The notes beneath the pieces are model-generated. The model was not told where the DNA came from and did no database searches. It saw only the letters and a list, made by a program, of their open reading frames with translations. The position numbers were made by a program, and so were the translations under genes. From Arabidopsis thaliana (Eukaryota > Streptophyta > Magnoliopsida > Brassicales > Brassicaceae): a DNA stretch of 64,000 nt. Of this stretch, positions 48,825 through 60,424 are shown one piece after another. Each line of letters begins with the position of its first letter. The first letter of the stretch is position 1. The stretch lies in assembly GCF_000001735.4 (NCBI RefSeq), contig NC_003070.9, positions 26,273,971 to 26,337,970 of the forward strand, in the 5' to 3' direction.

Positions 48825-49455
48825 ACGTTGAATTCCTAACACGCCAAACAAAACTCCTCATCACCTTACGCCAAGAATATATAGTTTACTACTATGTATA
48901 GATAAAATGTTTGAACGACGATTCAACAAAATAAAACTTGTTTGTGTTGTAAAGGAATTGGATGTTGGATTTGCTATGTACGTGTCTCATGTAATATAAA
49001 ATATATGATCAGCGATTTGTATCGTTTTTTCTATCTTTCATATGATTTTTTGAAATAAGTCAATAGCTCTTTAGTAGAAGAACAATTTAGTAACACATTT
49101 TATCAAAGTGGGAGAGTTGGTGAAGACTTGCGCAATGATTGGGTTACACTTTAATATTTAAAAAAAAAAAAAAAACTTTTATAGTACAAACAATTTTTTA
49201 TGGCGAATTCACATAAAAAATGGGAGGACGAAACTTAAATGCTTCGTTTACAAAATAAGCTTATGTACAATAAAATGAAAGATTAAATCAAATCCACAAT
49301 AATAGTCTATCTGAACTTTCTATGATTAATTCCACACTCGTATCTAATGGAGGCAACTAGGCAAGGACCAAACTCTCAATCTTGAGCCTAATACTTCAAC
49401 TACTAGTCTACTTATATAATACATTCGAAATAAAGGGGAACCACACAGCTTGCCG
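48825..49455. other. Convergent 3' flanks of TH8 and the DUF569 gene
   Basis: Tail-to-tail intergenic DNA. It includes an A run near 49160-49175. No gene or other signal was seen. Confidence 0.5.
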
Positions 49456-50557
49456 TTAAGTACTTGAGGGTACTAGAATGACATGCATTGTTCCACTATT
49501 AGGTGGAAGTTGCAAACGAAGAGGAAACAGCTTGCCGTTTGAAGGATGGCGTGTACAGACCACAACATCATCCATACTAGTCTCTTCTTGCAACGCCTGC
49601 GTCAACTGTTCCACGCTATTTCCTTTGAAAGTCAACGCATATCCAACGGCTGATTCTTCCTCCACGTGTCCTTCTTCGTCCGCGATGTGGTAGTAAATAG
49701 GCCTCCCTTCAGATTTCGGTGGCGGCACGGTCAACTAGTCAAACCAAAACCAAGAAAATGTTAAGACGATAATCTTGACAAAATCTGATAGATATTTTCG
49801 TAATACAGTTTACTAAAATCTTTGGATATTCTATAAATATCTAAAGAAACAATATTTTAATACCATCCCTTCACTAGTTTTTTCAGATATTTAGAATTTT
49901 GGATATTATTTTCAGTTTTTATTTCCGCAGATAAATGTTAAAAAAAGAAAGTGAAACAGTGTAACGGATAATTTTCCTAGTCGAATTAATTAATACCTCT
50001 TCTTCGGATTTTTCTGAAGATGTTCTAGAAACCGGAGAATACGTGTACGACGGCCTCCTATGTGGCGGAGGAGTTGTCACCGGAGCTGGAGCTGGAGCCG
50101 GAGTCGTCGTTCCCACCAAAATCTCAACCACATCAACATCCCACAAGAAAGAATCCAATACATGAGAAGTGTCATGCGTGACAGAGTTACGCCATGGAGG
50201 AAGTCCACCGTTGGCTCGAAGCAAGTTTCCGTATCTAGTCTTGAGCTTCATTTTGGAACCTTCTCTCACCGGTTCCCACTCTACGGAGGAGTCGAGTCGA
50301 GCCGGTTTAGACAAGACCACTTTACGTCCAGTGGCTCCGAGCAAGAACCGCTCATTCGAAGCGGTGAGGTAGTTACCGTAGCAGCTCCTTAAACGGATCA
50401 CTTCAAAGGAACCACGAACCGGCTCGACAATCCATCTAGCTCTCTTGTCGGAACCATTCCTGTCTTGAGTCACCGTTTCCTCGTCCTCATCCGCTGTTAG
50501 ATACTTATCATGGACGTTACGCATCCTTACGGCTTTAGCTTGATTGAAAAAATCCAT
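49456..50557 (-). CDS. DUF569 (fascin-like beta-trefoil) protein, single copy plus C-terminal domain
   Basis: Two exons on the minus strand, 49997-50557 and 49456-49734, encode 279 aa. Residues 1-145 form one DUF569 unit with the marks of the family: VRMRNVHDKYLTADEDEETV, IRLRSCYGNYLTASNERF, LLGATGRKVV, EWEPVREGSKMKLKTRYGN and PPWRNSVTHD. This unit has a fascin/actin-crosslinking-like beta-trefoil fold by family annotation. A Pro/Ser-rich linker (about 150-187, TTTPAPAPAPVTTPPPHRRP) follows. Exon 2 encodes a separate roughly 92-residue C-terminal domain found in some family members. The role of DUF569 proteins in plants is not established. The intron falls between codons at the linker/domain border. 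Confidence 0.93.
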
Positions 50558-52549
50558 CTTCTAATACTATGCGAATACTATTTCTTTCTTGTTGAAGCTT
50601 AAGAAGTGTCTTTTTTTGCACAAGACGAATTAATGTGGAATGCAATGTTTGGTGTTGTATTTATTATAGGAGACTTAAGTCCAAAGCGGTGCGCCGTGAC
50701 GTGGACATTTTCTCAGTCGTTTATTTTGAATTCATCCAAGTATTATATGATATAGCCATGTGATGAAACGATCTTAGCCACTAGCCATGGAAAAGTCGTG
50801 CTTAATTGACGTGTTTCACCAAATTTTGTTTTTCCACGTCAGCATCCATATAGATTATCATTATCTGTAATAATCCCGTTGTAACCGAGAGAAAAGAAGA
50901 GTATCATCAATTAAGGTCTCCTTTTAATTCTCATCGCTTGTTGTAAATAAATGAAACGTACGATGTTTGTTATTTTATATAGAGAAAAGTTATTATCCAA
51001 AAGAATATAGGTGAATAAATGAAGAATAAAGTTAAATGTATTTGCCCGTAAGAAACAACAAGCGATCATGAGAGTCACGAGTGTGGGACTCTTCTTAAGG
51101 CTTAACTCTTAAGCCATGCCCATGCATGCCCCCATGACAAAGATATCGTAACTAATACCAACTTTTGCCAGTGATACGTTACTCTTACTTGCGTATAGGG
51201 TAATTGTCACGGGCTGGACAAGTTGCGTTTGAGCCCAATCCACTTTTTTTTAACACAATCTGCTTTGCGACAGCTTTCTTTCGTCTTTTATTTTATTTCT
51301 GAAGATCTTGATTTTGGTCAATTAACCAAGAAAAATTACAGGAAATCGAATCGGATGTTTCAAATTAGTTTGCCTATGGTTTAACGTAATATATATGCAA
51401 CTTCATTAGCAAACTCAAATAAGCGGTCCAAAATTTACACACACTAATTTAAAAAAAAAATATCAACTCGAATGGCGTTACTTGATCTTGATGTTTACAT
51501 ATGAAAAAATGAAAACGAAATCATTTGCATAGACTGCCTAAATTCATATACTAACTAAAATAGCCTAACATAACAATTGAATAGCCATACATTAGCTAAC
51601 TAAGAAAACCTTACTTAATGTCATAATTTCACTAATCATAACAATTAAAAAGACGTTCAAATAAAAAGACGTCGATTAGTTATTTGTAGATAGTTTCAAT
51701 TAGTACACTCTTTGTGTTTCTATTGTTAATTTCCTTGGTTAACGTAATTTGTACATGCATTATTTTGCTTTAAATATGCTTTATATACATATTTGTACAA
51801 TGGCATATTTTGCACCAGGCTTGGCGCTTCTTGCTCTACTTGAAAAAATTGAAACCCATCTTGTTTAGGTTGGGGGCTTCTATTCTTAATGATCTTTTTG
51901 AAGCATCTACATAATTTTGCATGTTCATTTTGTTTGTTTGGGACATCATTTTTTGTATTTCTACATATCAAACCTTGAACAATCAAAATACATCAAAATA
52001 CCCGAAAGAACAAGAAAATGAAAGAACAACAAAAAACGGAAACTATACGAAAAACTCATAAGACTTCATTTGTTCGTTCTCAAACAAACAATACGCTATA
52101 TCAAATAGAGAAATTCGAACACTCTAACGTACATATTCTTAAGGGTGGAATTTGGAAACATATAATACATTCGTACAGCCTCTACACTCTCTTCTCTGCT
52201 ATCATCACCAATTTGTAACAAACCTGAGCACTTAAAACGTAGAGTATCATCATTAAGAAACCTCAAAGGACCCTTACTAGTCATCTCAATAACCTGAAGC
52301 CCATTGACCCTACAGCTCATTCCGACATAGGACTAAAAGTCTAAAAGTCACACTCTTCTAAGATTACTCTCAAAATTAAATCAGAACAAGTACCCTCTAC
52401 ACCAAGTGTTGCAACTCTATGTTTACTGATTTTTTTTTCACAAATTCCAAACGCATTTCCAATTACATCCAACCAATTATCAAAATATGAAAATTATTCA
52501 TGCTGCAAACAAAATGTCAAAGCCTCAAGACAAGTTTTAAAGTAATGAA
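50558..52549. other. Intergenic region between the two DUF569 genes
   Basis: Promoter of the 279-aa gene (TATA-like TATAATAAATA on the minus strand near 50658-50668) and then AT-rich DNA. An open frame at 52096-52320 (minus) looks more coding-like than its surroundings but matches no family I recognise. Confidence 0.5.
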
Positions 52550-53846
52550 TCAACCGGTCCCATGAATATCGACCACATCAACGTCCCAAACCACCGAACT
52601 CTGCGTAGCACTCCGGTTTGGTAAATCATGCGTAACCGAATTCCTCCAAGGTGGCACTCCCCCATTGGCTCTTAAATAATTCCCGCCGTTTCTGCTCCTT
52701 AACTTCACCCTTGAACCTTCTTTCACCGGCTCCCACTCTCCCGCCGGCTCATCGGCACGAATCTTCCTAGACTGCACCACCTTATGCCCGGTCGCTCCCA
52801 ACAAAAACCGCTCATTGGACGCCGTCAAGTATCCACCATGGCAGCTCTTTAACCGGATCGCCTTTTCGGATCCTGGTACCATTTCAACTCTCCATCGAGC
52901 CTCTTTAGATGACCCGTTTTTGCCCATTATCACACCCTCTTCATCGTCATCAGCAATCAAATATTTCCCATGATGTGCATAGCTTCGTAAACGCACCGAT
53001 TTCGCATCCCGGAATATTTCCATCGCCGATACATTTTCTACTATTATCTTCTTCGAACATTTCCTCTGTTACAAAACAAAATACCCCCAAAATCAATATT
53101 TTAATTATATAGTATAGTATGTTGTGATAATGCGTGACAAAATTATATGAATTAGAATTGAAGCGTACCTCTGTTGGTTTTGGGGACAATGTACCCGACC
53201 TTGACGGAGTAAACATAAGTTTCGAAGAAGAAACTGATACAAGTGACCCAGGATCCGACCCGATAGATTCAGAAGATCCAAAAGTCAGCAATTTCTGACC
53301 CGGTGACCCGAGATTTGACCCGTCGGAGGAGACCGACGAGTTAAAACTAGAAGCCGGTGATGAAAACCGATCAGCAAACAAAACCTTATCAGGATTCTCA
53401 ACAACCTCCACAGACCACAAGATCCATTTCTTCGTCGCTGAGATGTGCGGCTCACGATCACACGTCACAGAGTTCCTCCACGGCGGAGCTCCTCCGTTCC
53501 CACGTAAATATTTCTCGTTCCACGACATGAGTTTAACCGTTGACTCTTCTTTGATTGGTTCCCAGTCGCTTTCATGCTCCGCTTGACGAAACGGCGGCGT
53601 TTGGATGACTTTCGCGCCGGTCATTCCCAGAAGAAACGACGACTCGCTCGCCGTTAAATACTTGCCGTAGCAGCTCTTGAGACGTATGAATTTTGGTTTA
53701 CGTGGAACCATCTCCACCGTCCATAGCGATTGCCGTGAGGTTCCGTCAGAGCTTTGACGGACGGTTTTTTCATCCTCGACGGCGTAGATGTATGTATCGT
53801 GACAGCTCCGTAATCTAACGGCCGTTCCATTATTGAATAACTCCAT
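52550..53846 (-). CDS. Double DUF569 (fascin-like) protein
   Basis: Two exons on the minus strand, 53169-53846 and 52550-53065, encode 397 aa. Exon 1 carries a full DUF569 unit (MELFNNGTAVRLRSCHDTYI, LKSCYGKYLTASESSFLLGM, APPWRNSVTCD) and then a long Ser-rich linker (about 155-226). Exon 2 carries a second full unit whose first residues (MEIFRDAKSVRLRSY) line up with the start codons of the other units. Only 14 residues (RKCSKKIIVENVSA) separate the splice junction from that internal Met. The second unit most resembles the unit in the neighbouring 279-aa gene (SNERFLLGATG) but lacks that gene's C-terminal exon. The layout suggests fusion of two tandem genes. Cellular role unknown. Confidence 0.93.
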
Positions 53847-56195
53847 TCTTCTTCTTCTTCGTTAAGGACACGGTGAGATTTTGTTATGATTGTCTAACTA
53901 TTTATACAATATTTTCTAGTCTACTATTTGTTCTCCAAGTATTACAATTTCATTAAACTGAAATGTTGCGCGTAGATTTTGTTAGGTGACATATGTGTTT
54001 TCTTAGTTATTTCAATTCAATTATATTGTTACTCTAATAAATGGATGATTTTGTCAAAATTAATTTCCAGGCTGTATATCATTAGTCTCCTCCCTGACTT
54101 GGTCCAGATGTCACAGCAAGATACATTTTTTTTGTCTTTTTTATGAAGCTAGTTGTAATTTGTGATATTTCTATATCAAAAAAAGTCAACCCTTTTTTGT
54201 TCTTTTAAAAATTTAGTAGATCAATGACTATATTTTGGGGTAAAAGGTAGATTTATAGATTTTGTTTTGTAAGTTTCATATAATAATGGAATCCAAAAAA
54301 AAGATTATAAAATTAATGGCAATAATTTCAGTGCTTGCTAATATTATTTTTTTTAATAGTATAAAATCTCTTATAATTAAGTAGAACACGCTTTTAACTT
54401 AAGAGTTAAGAGTATCAATATAAGCAAACTTAAAAATAAATAAAAGGTTAAGAAGAAAAAAGTATAGAAAATACTATGACTTTTATCAATTACTGTCTAT
54501 TAAATAAATCTAAAATCTGATATATTATACTATTTCATAATCTTCTTGTTTATTTATTCATTTATTTTTGGGTGTGCAAACAAGCTTCAAAACTTGGATA
54601 GTGCATATACGCGGTAGCACTAGACATGGGCCTATATTGCTGTTCAACAAAATCAATCATAGATTTCTATGGGTCGAAATGAAGGCCCAATAATACGATT
54701 TTTTCAAACGGTACAAGCCCAAAGCATAATTTGAAGTTTCAAAAGTCTCATGATTAAATGGAGAAACTTAATCACAGAGACATTATTAAAGAGTGAGACA
54801 CCAAAAAAGGTCAGCTTTATTGGGTCGCATCGCATCGCATTAATTGGCCCTTTTTTTTGAATCATGACTGGAGGAAAGGCTCCAAATCAACGGCTGTATC
54901 ATTGTTCCTTAGATTTTTGTTGCAATCTTTATGTTTGAAGGACAAAACTCATATGTGAACAAATTAAGCTATAATTTGTTTTTCATTAATGTATACGACC
55001 AATGAGCAGGACCTGCAGATCAAGCCAAGAGATGTGAGTATCCTAATGAATATGTTTGTTTGTTTCTTCATCCTGATATGCAACAAGATGTAAGTATGTA
55101 AGTTATGTAACATTCAGATGTAGCATCAAAGATTACTTTCTTAATTTAATTTTTGGATCTCCATGCAGTATTCAATCCAAAACTGTTTGTTTGTAAGTTT
55201 ATGAAAAAAAAACTAGAGGTAAAACAAGTCACTTTTTAAAAACAATATAGAAAATAAACAGTTTTGATGTCAAAACAAGATTCTGTAATTTGATGGAAAA
55301 TTAGCACAAAACATTATTCGATGGTTCAAACGTGATTTTACGGTTTAACATTAAAATGTGATTCCGCAGGATTTTCATATCGAAAAATAAAGTGCGTATA
55401 ACGAGTTCTAGTAGGTCAATGAGCTTACTCAAACTATCCCATAGGCAACTTCATGACCCATAATGTGTTAAACATAAAAAAAAAAATTCAACCACCCATC
55501 GACCCAAACAGATGAAGAAAAACTTGGTTTAAATATTCTATTACTCAAAAGCTCTTTATCATTTTACTCCACTAAAACAGATTAAGGCCACTCAAAACAC
55601 CCTTCAAACGAGTTGAGTTTAATTTGATTATAGAGTTGTTGATCTTTGGCTCTTCTGCTTCTTCACCAACCATTTCTGCATAAAATTGTTAAAAGTAGAA
55701 GTTCCTTAGATTTTCTAGTAATAATTCAAAGACTGATATAAGCATCCATTTCCATTATTGACAAAATAAAGCTTTCACTTTAATCTGAACTATTTTTTTC
55801 CATTTGTCTACAATGTCTGTCGTCACTTTTTGACTTTTCTTTTTGCTTCTATATTCCCATTTGCTCTTTACTCACATTCATATACTTTCTCAATTTCCTT
55901 AATTTCAAGGAGTGCAAAAATATTGTTCTTACTCTCATTCATATACTCTTTTTTAAATCAGAAAAAATAATTGTTTTTAGGTCGAGTATCACTCACTGCC
56001 TAGGGAGAGTCGAAAACCAATTTTTTTTTAAAAAATCAGTAACAAAGAGTTATTATAGAATAAAATCGAAACTCTTCAGTTTCAAGTTCCTAAACCTTCA
56101 CGTGCCTCTTCTTCTTCATCTTCCTCACAACACTGTCCACATCGAAAAAGTTCAGTCAACAGATTTAGAATCAGATCTCTTCCTTTCTCTTTTAC
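53847..56195. other. Divergent promoter region between DUF569 and receptor kinase genes
   Basis: TATAAATA on the minus strand at 53899-53906 serves the DUF569 gene, about 55 bases before its ATG. The remainder is AT-rich with no gene. The last 200 bases are a CT-rich leader of the receptor kinase. Confidence 0.5.
53899..53906 (-). promoter_or_regulatory. TATA box of the double DUF569 gene
   Basis: TATAAATA read on the minus strand, 53-60 bases upstream of the ATG at 53846, implying a very short leader. Confidence 0.55.
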
Positions 56196-58106
56196 ATGTC
56201 TCAACCACCGTGGAGATGTTTCTCTCTACTCATCTTTGTTCTCACCATTTTTAGTACTAAACCTTCCTCTGCATCTACTTCATGTTCTTCTTCATTTCAT
56301 TGCCCACCGTTCAACTCCTCACCACCGTACCCTTTCTCAGCTTCTCCGGGATGTGGCCACCCAAACTTCCAGATCCAATGCTCATCTTCACGCGCCACCA
56401 TCACAATCAAAAACCTCACTTTCTCTATCCTCCATTACTCATCAATCTCCTCTTCTCTAACCCTCTCTCCCATTACAAACACTAACCGGAACACAAACAA
56501 CTGTTCTTCTCTCCGGTTCTCCTCCTCACCAAACCGGTTCATCGACTTAACCGGTTCACCTTTCAGAGTCTCTGACTCTTCTTGCTCTCGTCTCTCTCTT
56601 CTCCGTCCTTGCTCTCCTTTTACTCTCCCCAACTGTTCTCGTTGTCCTTGGGACTGTAAACTCCTAAAGAATCCGGGTCGGATCCTCCACGGTTGTGAAT
56701 CAACCCACGGGTCGTTATCTGAACAAGGCTGTCAAGGAGATCTTCTTGGTTTTCTTCAAGATTTCTTCACTAGATTTGGATTTGAAGTTGAATGGGACGA
56801 ATCTCAAGATCCATACTTCATTAAATGCAGAGATTGTCAAATCAAGAATGGTGTTTGCGGGTTTAATTCGACCCACCCGAATCAAGATTTCATCTGTTTC
56901 CACAAATCAAGATCCGAATTAGTAACTCAAAGAGATAACAACAAAAGAGTCAATCATATTGCTGTGTTGTCTCTTATCTTCGCTTTGACTTGTCTCTTAC
57001 TTGTTTTCTCCGTCGCCGTAGCGATTTTCCGATCACGAAGAGCTAGCTTTTTATCCTCAATCAATGAAGAAGACCCGGCTGCTCTGTTCCTCCGTCACCA
57101 CCGCTCCGCCGCTCTTCTCCCACCAGTCTTCACCTTCGAAGAACTCGAATCCGCCACAAACAAATTCGACCCCAAGCGAAAAATCGGAGACGGTGGTTTC
57201 GGTTCTGTTTACTTAGGCCAACTCAGCGACGGACAACTCCTCGCCGTTAAATTCCTCCACCATCACCACGGCGCAACCGCCGCAGCCACCGAGCATTGCA
57301 AAGCTTTCTCAATGAAGTCTTTTTGCAATGAGATTTTGATCCTTTCTTCAATCAACCATCCTAACCTCGTCAAGCTCCATGGCTATTGCTCTGACCCGAG
57401 AGGACTTCTTCTTGTTCACGATTACGTCACTAACGGTACTCTCGCTGATCATCTTCACGGCAGGGGACCGAAGATGACGTGGCGTGTAAGGTTAGATATT
57501 GCGTTGCAAACGGCTTTAGCTATGGAGTATCTTCACTTCGATATTGTTCCTCCGGTTGTTCATAGAGATATAACTTCGTCGAATATCTTTGTGGAGAAGG
57601 ATATGAAAATCAAAGTCGGAGACTTTGGTCTCTCTAGGCTCTTGGTGTTTTCAGAGACGACTGTGAATTCAGCTACTTCGTCTGATTACGTTTGTACCGG
57701 ACCACAAGGTACGCCCGGTTATTTAGACCCGGATTATCACCGGTCTTTTCGGTTAACGGAGAAAAGTGACGTGTATAGCTACGGTGTCGTTTTGATGGAG
57801 TTGATTACGGGTATGAAAGCGGTTGATCAACGACGTGAGAAGAGGGACATGGCTTTAGCGGATCTTGTTGTATCCAAGATTCAAATGGGTCTTTTGGATC
57901 AGGTGATTGACCCCTTGCTTGCGTTAGACGGCGATGATGTGGCTGCGGTGAGTGACGGATTCGGTGTTGCGGCGGTTGCTGAGCTGGCGTTCCGGTGTGT
58001 TGCGACGGATAAGGATGATCGTCCGGATGCTAAAGAGATTGTTCAGGAGTTGAGGAGGATTAGGAGCCATACACGTGTAGCGGATGATGACGTGGCGAAA
58101 AATTGA
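56196..58106 (+). CDS. LRK10-like (WAK-associated type) receptor kinase
   Basis: A single exon of 636 aa. It has a signal peptide (LLIFVLTIFSTKPSSA, about 11-26). The Cys-rich extracellular region contains a GUB_WAK-type pectin/carbohydrate-binding module (about 30-122) and a WAK-associated C-terminal module (about 130-235, with CRDCQIKNGVCGFN). A transmembrane helix lies at about 254-278. The cytoplasmic Ser/Thr kinase has P-loop GDGGFGSVYLG (331-341), Lys in LAVKFL (352), catalytic HRD (456-458), DFG (476-478) and GTPGYLDPDY. The catalytic loop reads HRDITSSN, with Thr460 where most kinases have Lys. The protein should sit in the plasma membrane and sense wall-derived or other apoplastic cues; the ligand is unknown. 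Confidence 0.95.
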   Translation: MSQPPWRCFSLLIFVLTIFSTKPSSASTSCSSSFHCPPFNSSPPYPFSASPGCGHPNFQIQCSSSRATITIKNLTFSILHYSSISSSLTLSPITNTNRNTNNCSSLRFSSSPNRFIDLTGSPFRVSDSSCSRLSLLRPCSPFTLPNCSRCPWDCKLLKNPGRILHGCESTHGSLSEQGCQGDLLGFLQDFFTRFGFEVEWDESQDPYFIKCRDCQIKNGVCGFNSTHPNQDFICFHKSRSELVTQRDNNKRVNHIAVLSLIFALTCLLLVFSVAVAIFRSRRASFLSSINEEDPAALFLRHHRSAALLPPVFTFEELESATNKFDPKRKIGDGGFGSVYLGQLSDGQLLAVKFLHHHHGATAAATEHCKAFSMKSFCNEILILSSINHPNLVKLHGYCSDPRGLLLVHDYVTNGTLADHLHGRGPKMTWRVRLDIALQTALAMEYLHFDIVPPVVHRDITSSNIFVEKDMKIKVGDFGLSRLLVFSETTVNSATSSDYVCTGPQGTPGYLDPDYHRSFRLTEKSDVYSYGVVLMELITGMKAVDQRREKRDMALADLVVSKIQMGLLDQVIDPLLALDGDDVAAVSDGFGVAAVAELAFRCVATDKDDRPDAKEIVQELRRIRSHTRVADDDVAKN

Positions 58107-59411
58107 CTGTTGGATTAGATTACGGATGACGTAATGTGAATGTGATGTAAGTAAAGTGTTGTTGACTGGTCTCATTGTGTACGTGTTGAATTTTGTCGGG
58201 AATTGCAAACCTTCTACCCCAACTAGAAGGAGCTTCACATGTGTGTGTGTGACGTAATCCTAGTACACACACATAACTCGAAGTTTGTATTTTATGCTTA
58301 TAGATTTTGTTATGTGTGAGAGAATAGAGATCTGCAAAAATGATTTTGTTGTTTCCCGTAACCTTAAGGTATCAAAATTGGAATATGAAAAATGTAAGAT
58401 ATCAAATCGGAAATCGTGTTTTCAATGTAGAAATAAAGAGTTGGTTCGAATCTAGAAATAAATATCGAAACATTAGTTTCTAGGAAATTATATTTTGTTA
58501 GAAAAAAAATATTACAATTGACATCACTATTACTAATTGAGATCAAACATATAAAGATTGATATGTATCTTATGGTCTTCAATCTTTGACGGATGCATAC
58601 AAACATAATCTTAGTTGTGATTATAGATTGAATCGCTCATTAGTTACTCACTTACTCCCATATAACTAAAAAAACAACTTTCACCAAATGTGAAGCAATC
58701 TCTTAAACAATGTAAACAAGACTCATTTATGAGTAAATGGCCGCAAGTTTAAGCACAATAAGCCACATTACTCAGAAAGTAAAAATCCGATGAGAAAATC
58801 TCTTCATGAATTTTATCTACCTTATTATCTAATACTTTTAAACTCTTTTAAATAATTTAAGCAAACTACATCAGTAAGGGTACTATTTTTTTCTTATTTT
58901 TTTTTTCTTTTTAATAACATGTAGATTTGAAACTTTAATAAAATGAATTTAGTGCTATAAAAAAGAAAATTAATGTCGAATCATTTAATCATAATTAGAC
59001 AATTGAAGTTGTTATATTTATAATATTTTTTTTAAAAGAATTAACTAGAAAAATCTTTATTAAAATTTTTTAAAAACTTTAATAAAATGTATGTTTATAA
59101 TTTACTTTTAGACCCTTTAAATAATTTAAGCAAAAATCAAAAGATATGATTTATATAGATTTTCTAATGACAAGGGGTGTAAATAATAACAAACTTAAAG
59201 TTGATTTTCAACTAAAAAAGTCCTTCTATTTATAATATAGATATATAAATACATATATATTTTTTTCTTTGAGCAACATATCACAATCTATGTAAAGAAG
59301 CAATATTTTACTGAAACAATAGTCAAAATAAACAAACGTTTTCAATCAACCTATACTAATACAATATTCCTACCACTCCAAACCAAAAAAGGATAAAATC
59401 TTTGTAAGAAA
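58107..59411. other. 3' flank of the receptor kinase and promoter of the thionin-like gene
   Basis: A GT-rich foldback lies at 58223-58275 (atgtgtgtgtg against tacacacacat). The rest is strongly AT-rich. ATATATAAAT at 59240-59249 may be the TATA box of the next gene. No gene was seen. Confidence 0.5.
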
Positions 59412-59914
59412 ATGGAGAACAAAAGATTGGTCACATTTGTGGTGATGATATTGACGATTGGAAAGCTTGTGGTTGAATCAGAGGGTTTAAACAAATCTAA
59501 TTCTCAAAATATATTAGGTTACCTCTCGTGTCTTGAACTTTGTGTTACTAATAAACTTCCAGTCAAATGTTCTGAACAATGTTGGAAGCCTCCTCCCGAA
59601 ATGAATTGCAAAGTTGGTTGTGTTACTCATCGTTGTGTTTCTACTGAAAATCTTAGTAAGTTTTTCGCAATAGTCATAAATTATATTTTTCATGTAAATT
59701 ATAATATTACTTTTGTTCTTTACTGCGCTATTTTTATGATGTTTATATTTACATATGATAAACAATATTATGACTACTTATTAATATTTATTTATATTTT
59801 GTGTGTCTTTTTGTGTGTGTGTGTGGATGTTACGAAACAGATACAGAAGGAGATGCGAAAAAGACTATGATGTGTGTGGATTCATGTTCGGATATGTGCA
59901 ATAGAAAGAAATAA
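59412..59914 (+). CDS. Thionin-like secreted cysteine-rich protein
   Basis: Two exons, 59412-59655 and 59841-59914, encode 105 aa. The donor CTTA|GTAAGT and acceptor AACAG|ATACAG keep frame across a phase-1 junction. A signal peptide (LVTFVVMILTIGKLVVESEG) precedes a mature part with ten cysteines, arranged mostly as CX3C pairs (CLELC, CSEQC, CKVGC, CVDSC, CSDMC) plus one single. The CX3C-repeat style resembles the plant thionin-like family, not the defensin-like genes at 8-14 kb, so assignment to that family is probable but not certain. Without splicing the frame runs on into the AT-rich intron. Secretion is expected and function unknown. I do not recall a locus name for it. Confidence 0.8.
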
Positions 59915-60424
59915 AAGCGATAAAAATTAGTTTTATTCTGTAACAATTGTTGTTTTAATAAAGATATATGAACATTGATTTGCTTTGATTTATTATTCAA
60001 CAAATCACATCAAGAAATCAGTTTTTGAATCACTTTATGGAGACTTGTTGAAAAACTATTACTCTTTTTCTATTAAAAGGATGTTTCAGTTAAAAAATAC
60101 TTTTAAACTATCATTTAATATTTGATTTTAAAAAGTATTAAACATGTTCATCTTTCACATTTGTTTTTTTTCAAATCAGTTGTGGATTCATGAAGTCCTG
60201 AGGAGATGACTAAACATTAATAATACTGATTTCTGCAAGTATCGTTTTTATGGGCCTAGTGGATACTAACATCAGAGAATGTTCAATTGGTTTCGATTTA
60301 TTACGTTTCTAACACCTCACATACATCAATTTTAAGAAAGCAAAAAAGCATAAATTAGATTTCCACACATTTATCGGTACATAAATAAGATTTCTTTTGA
60401 AGAAAATCATAAGAGATGTAGTCA
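59915..60424. other. Convergent 3' flanks of the thionin-like gene and GSTU12
   Basis: AT-rich, tail-to-tail spacer. No gene or structured element was supported. Confidence 0.5.

Noticed and set aside
50060-50392. 110-codon open frame antisense to the DUF569 gene
   Set aside because: It is a shadow of the well-supported minus-strand coding exon, Arg/Ser-rich because it reads the complement.
56435-56632. Minus-strand open frame within the receptor kinase ectodomain
   Set aside because: Arg/Glu-rich translation of the complement of Ser/Pro-rich codons; the plus-strand 636-residue frame explains the region.
59656-59870. Unspliced 152-residue version of the thionin-like protein
   Set aside because: After the cysteine-rich part the frame becomes Ile/Tyr/Phe-rich AT translation; splicing at consensus GTAAGT/ACAG yields a cysteine-rich end that fits the family.
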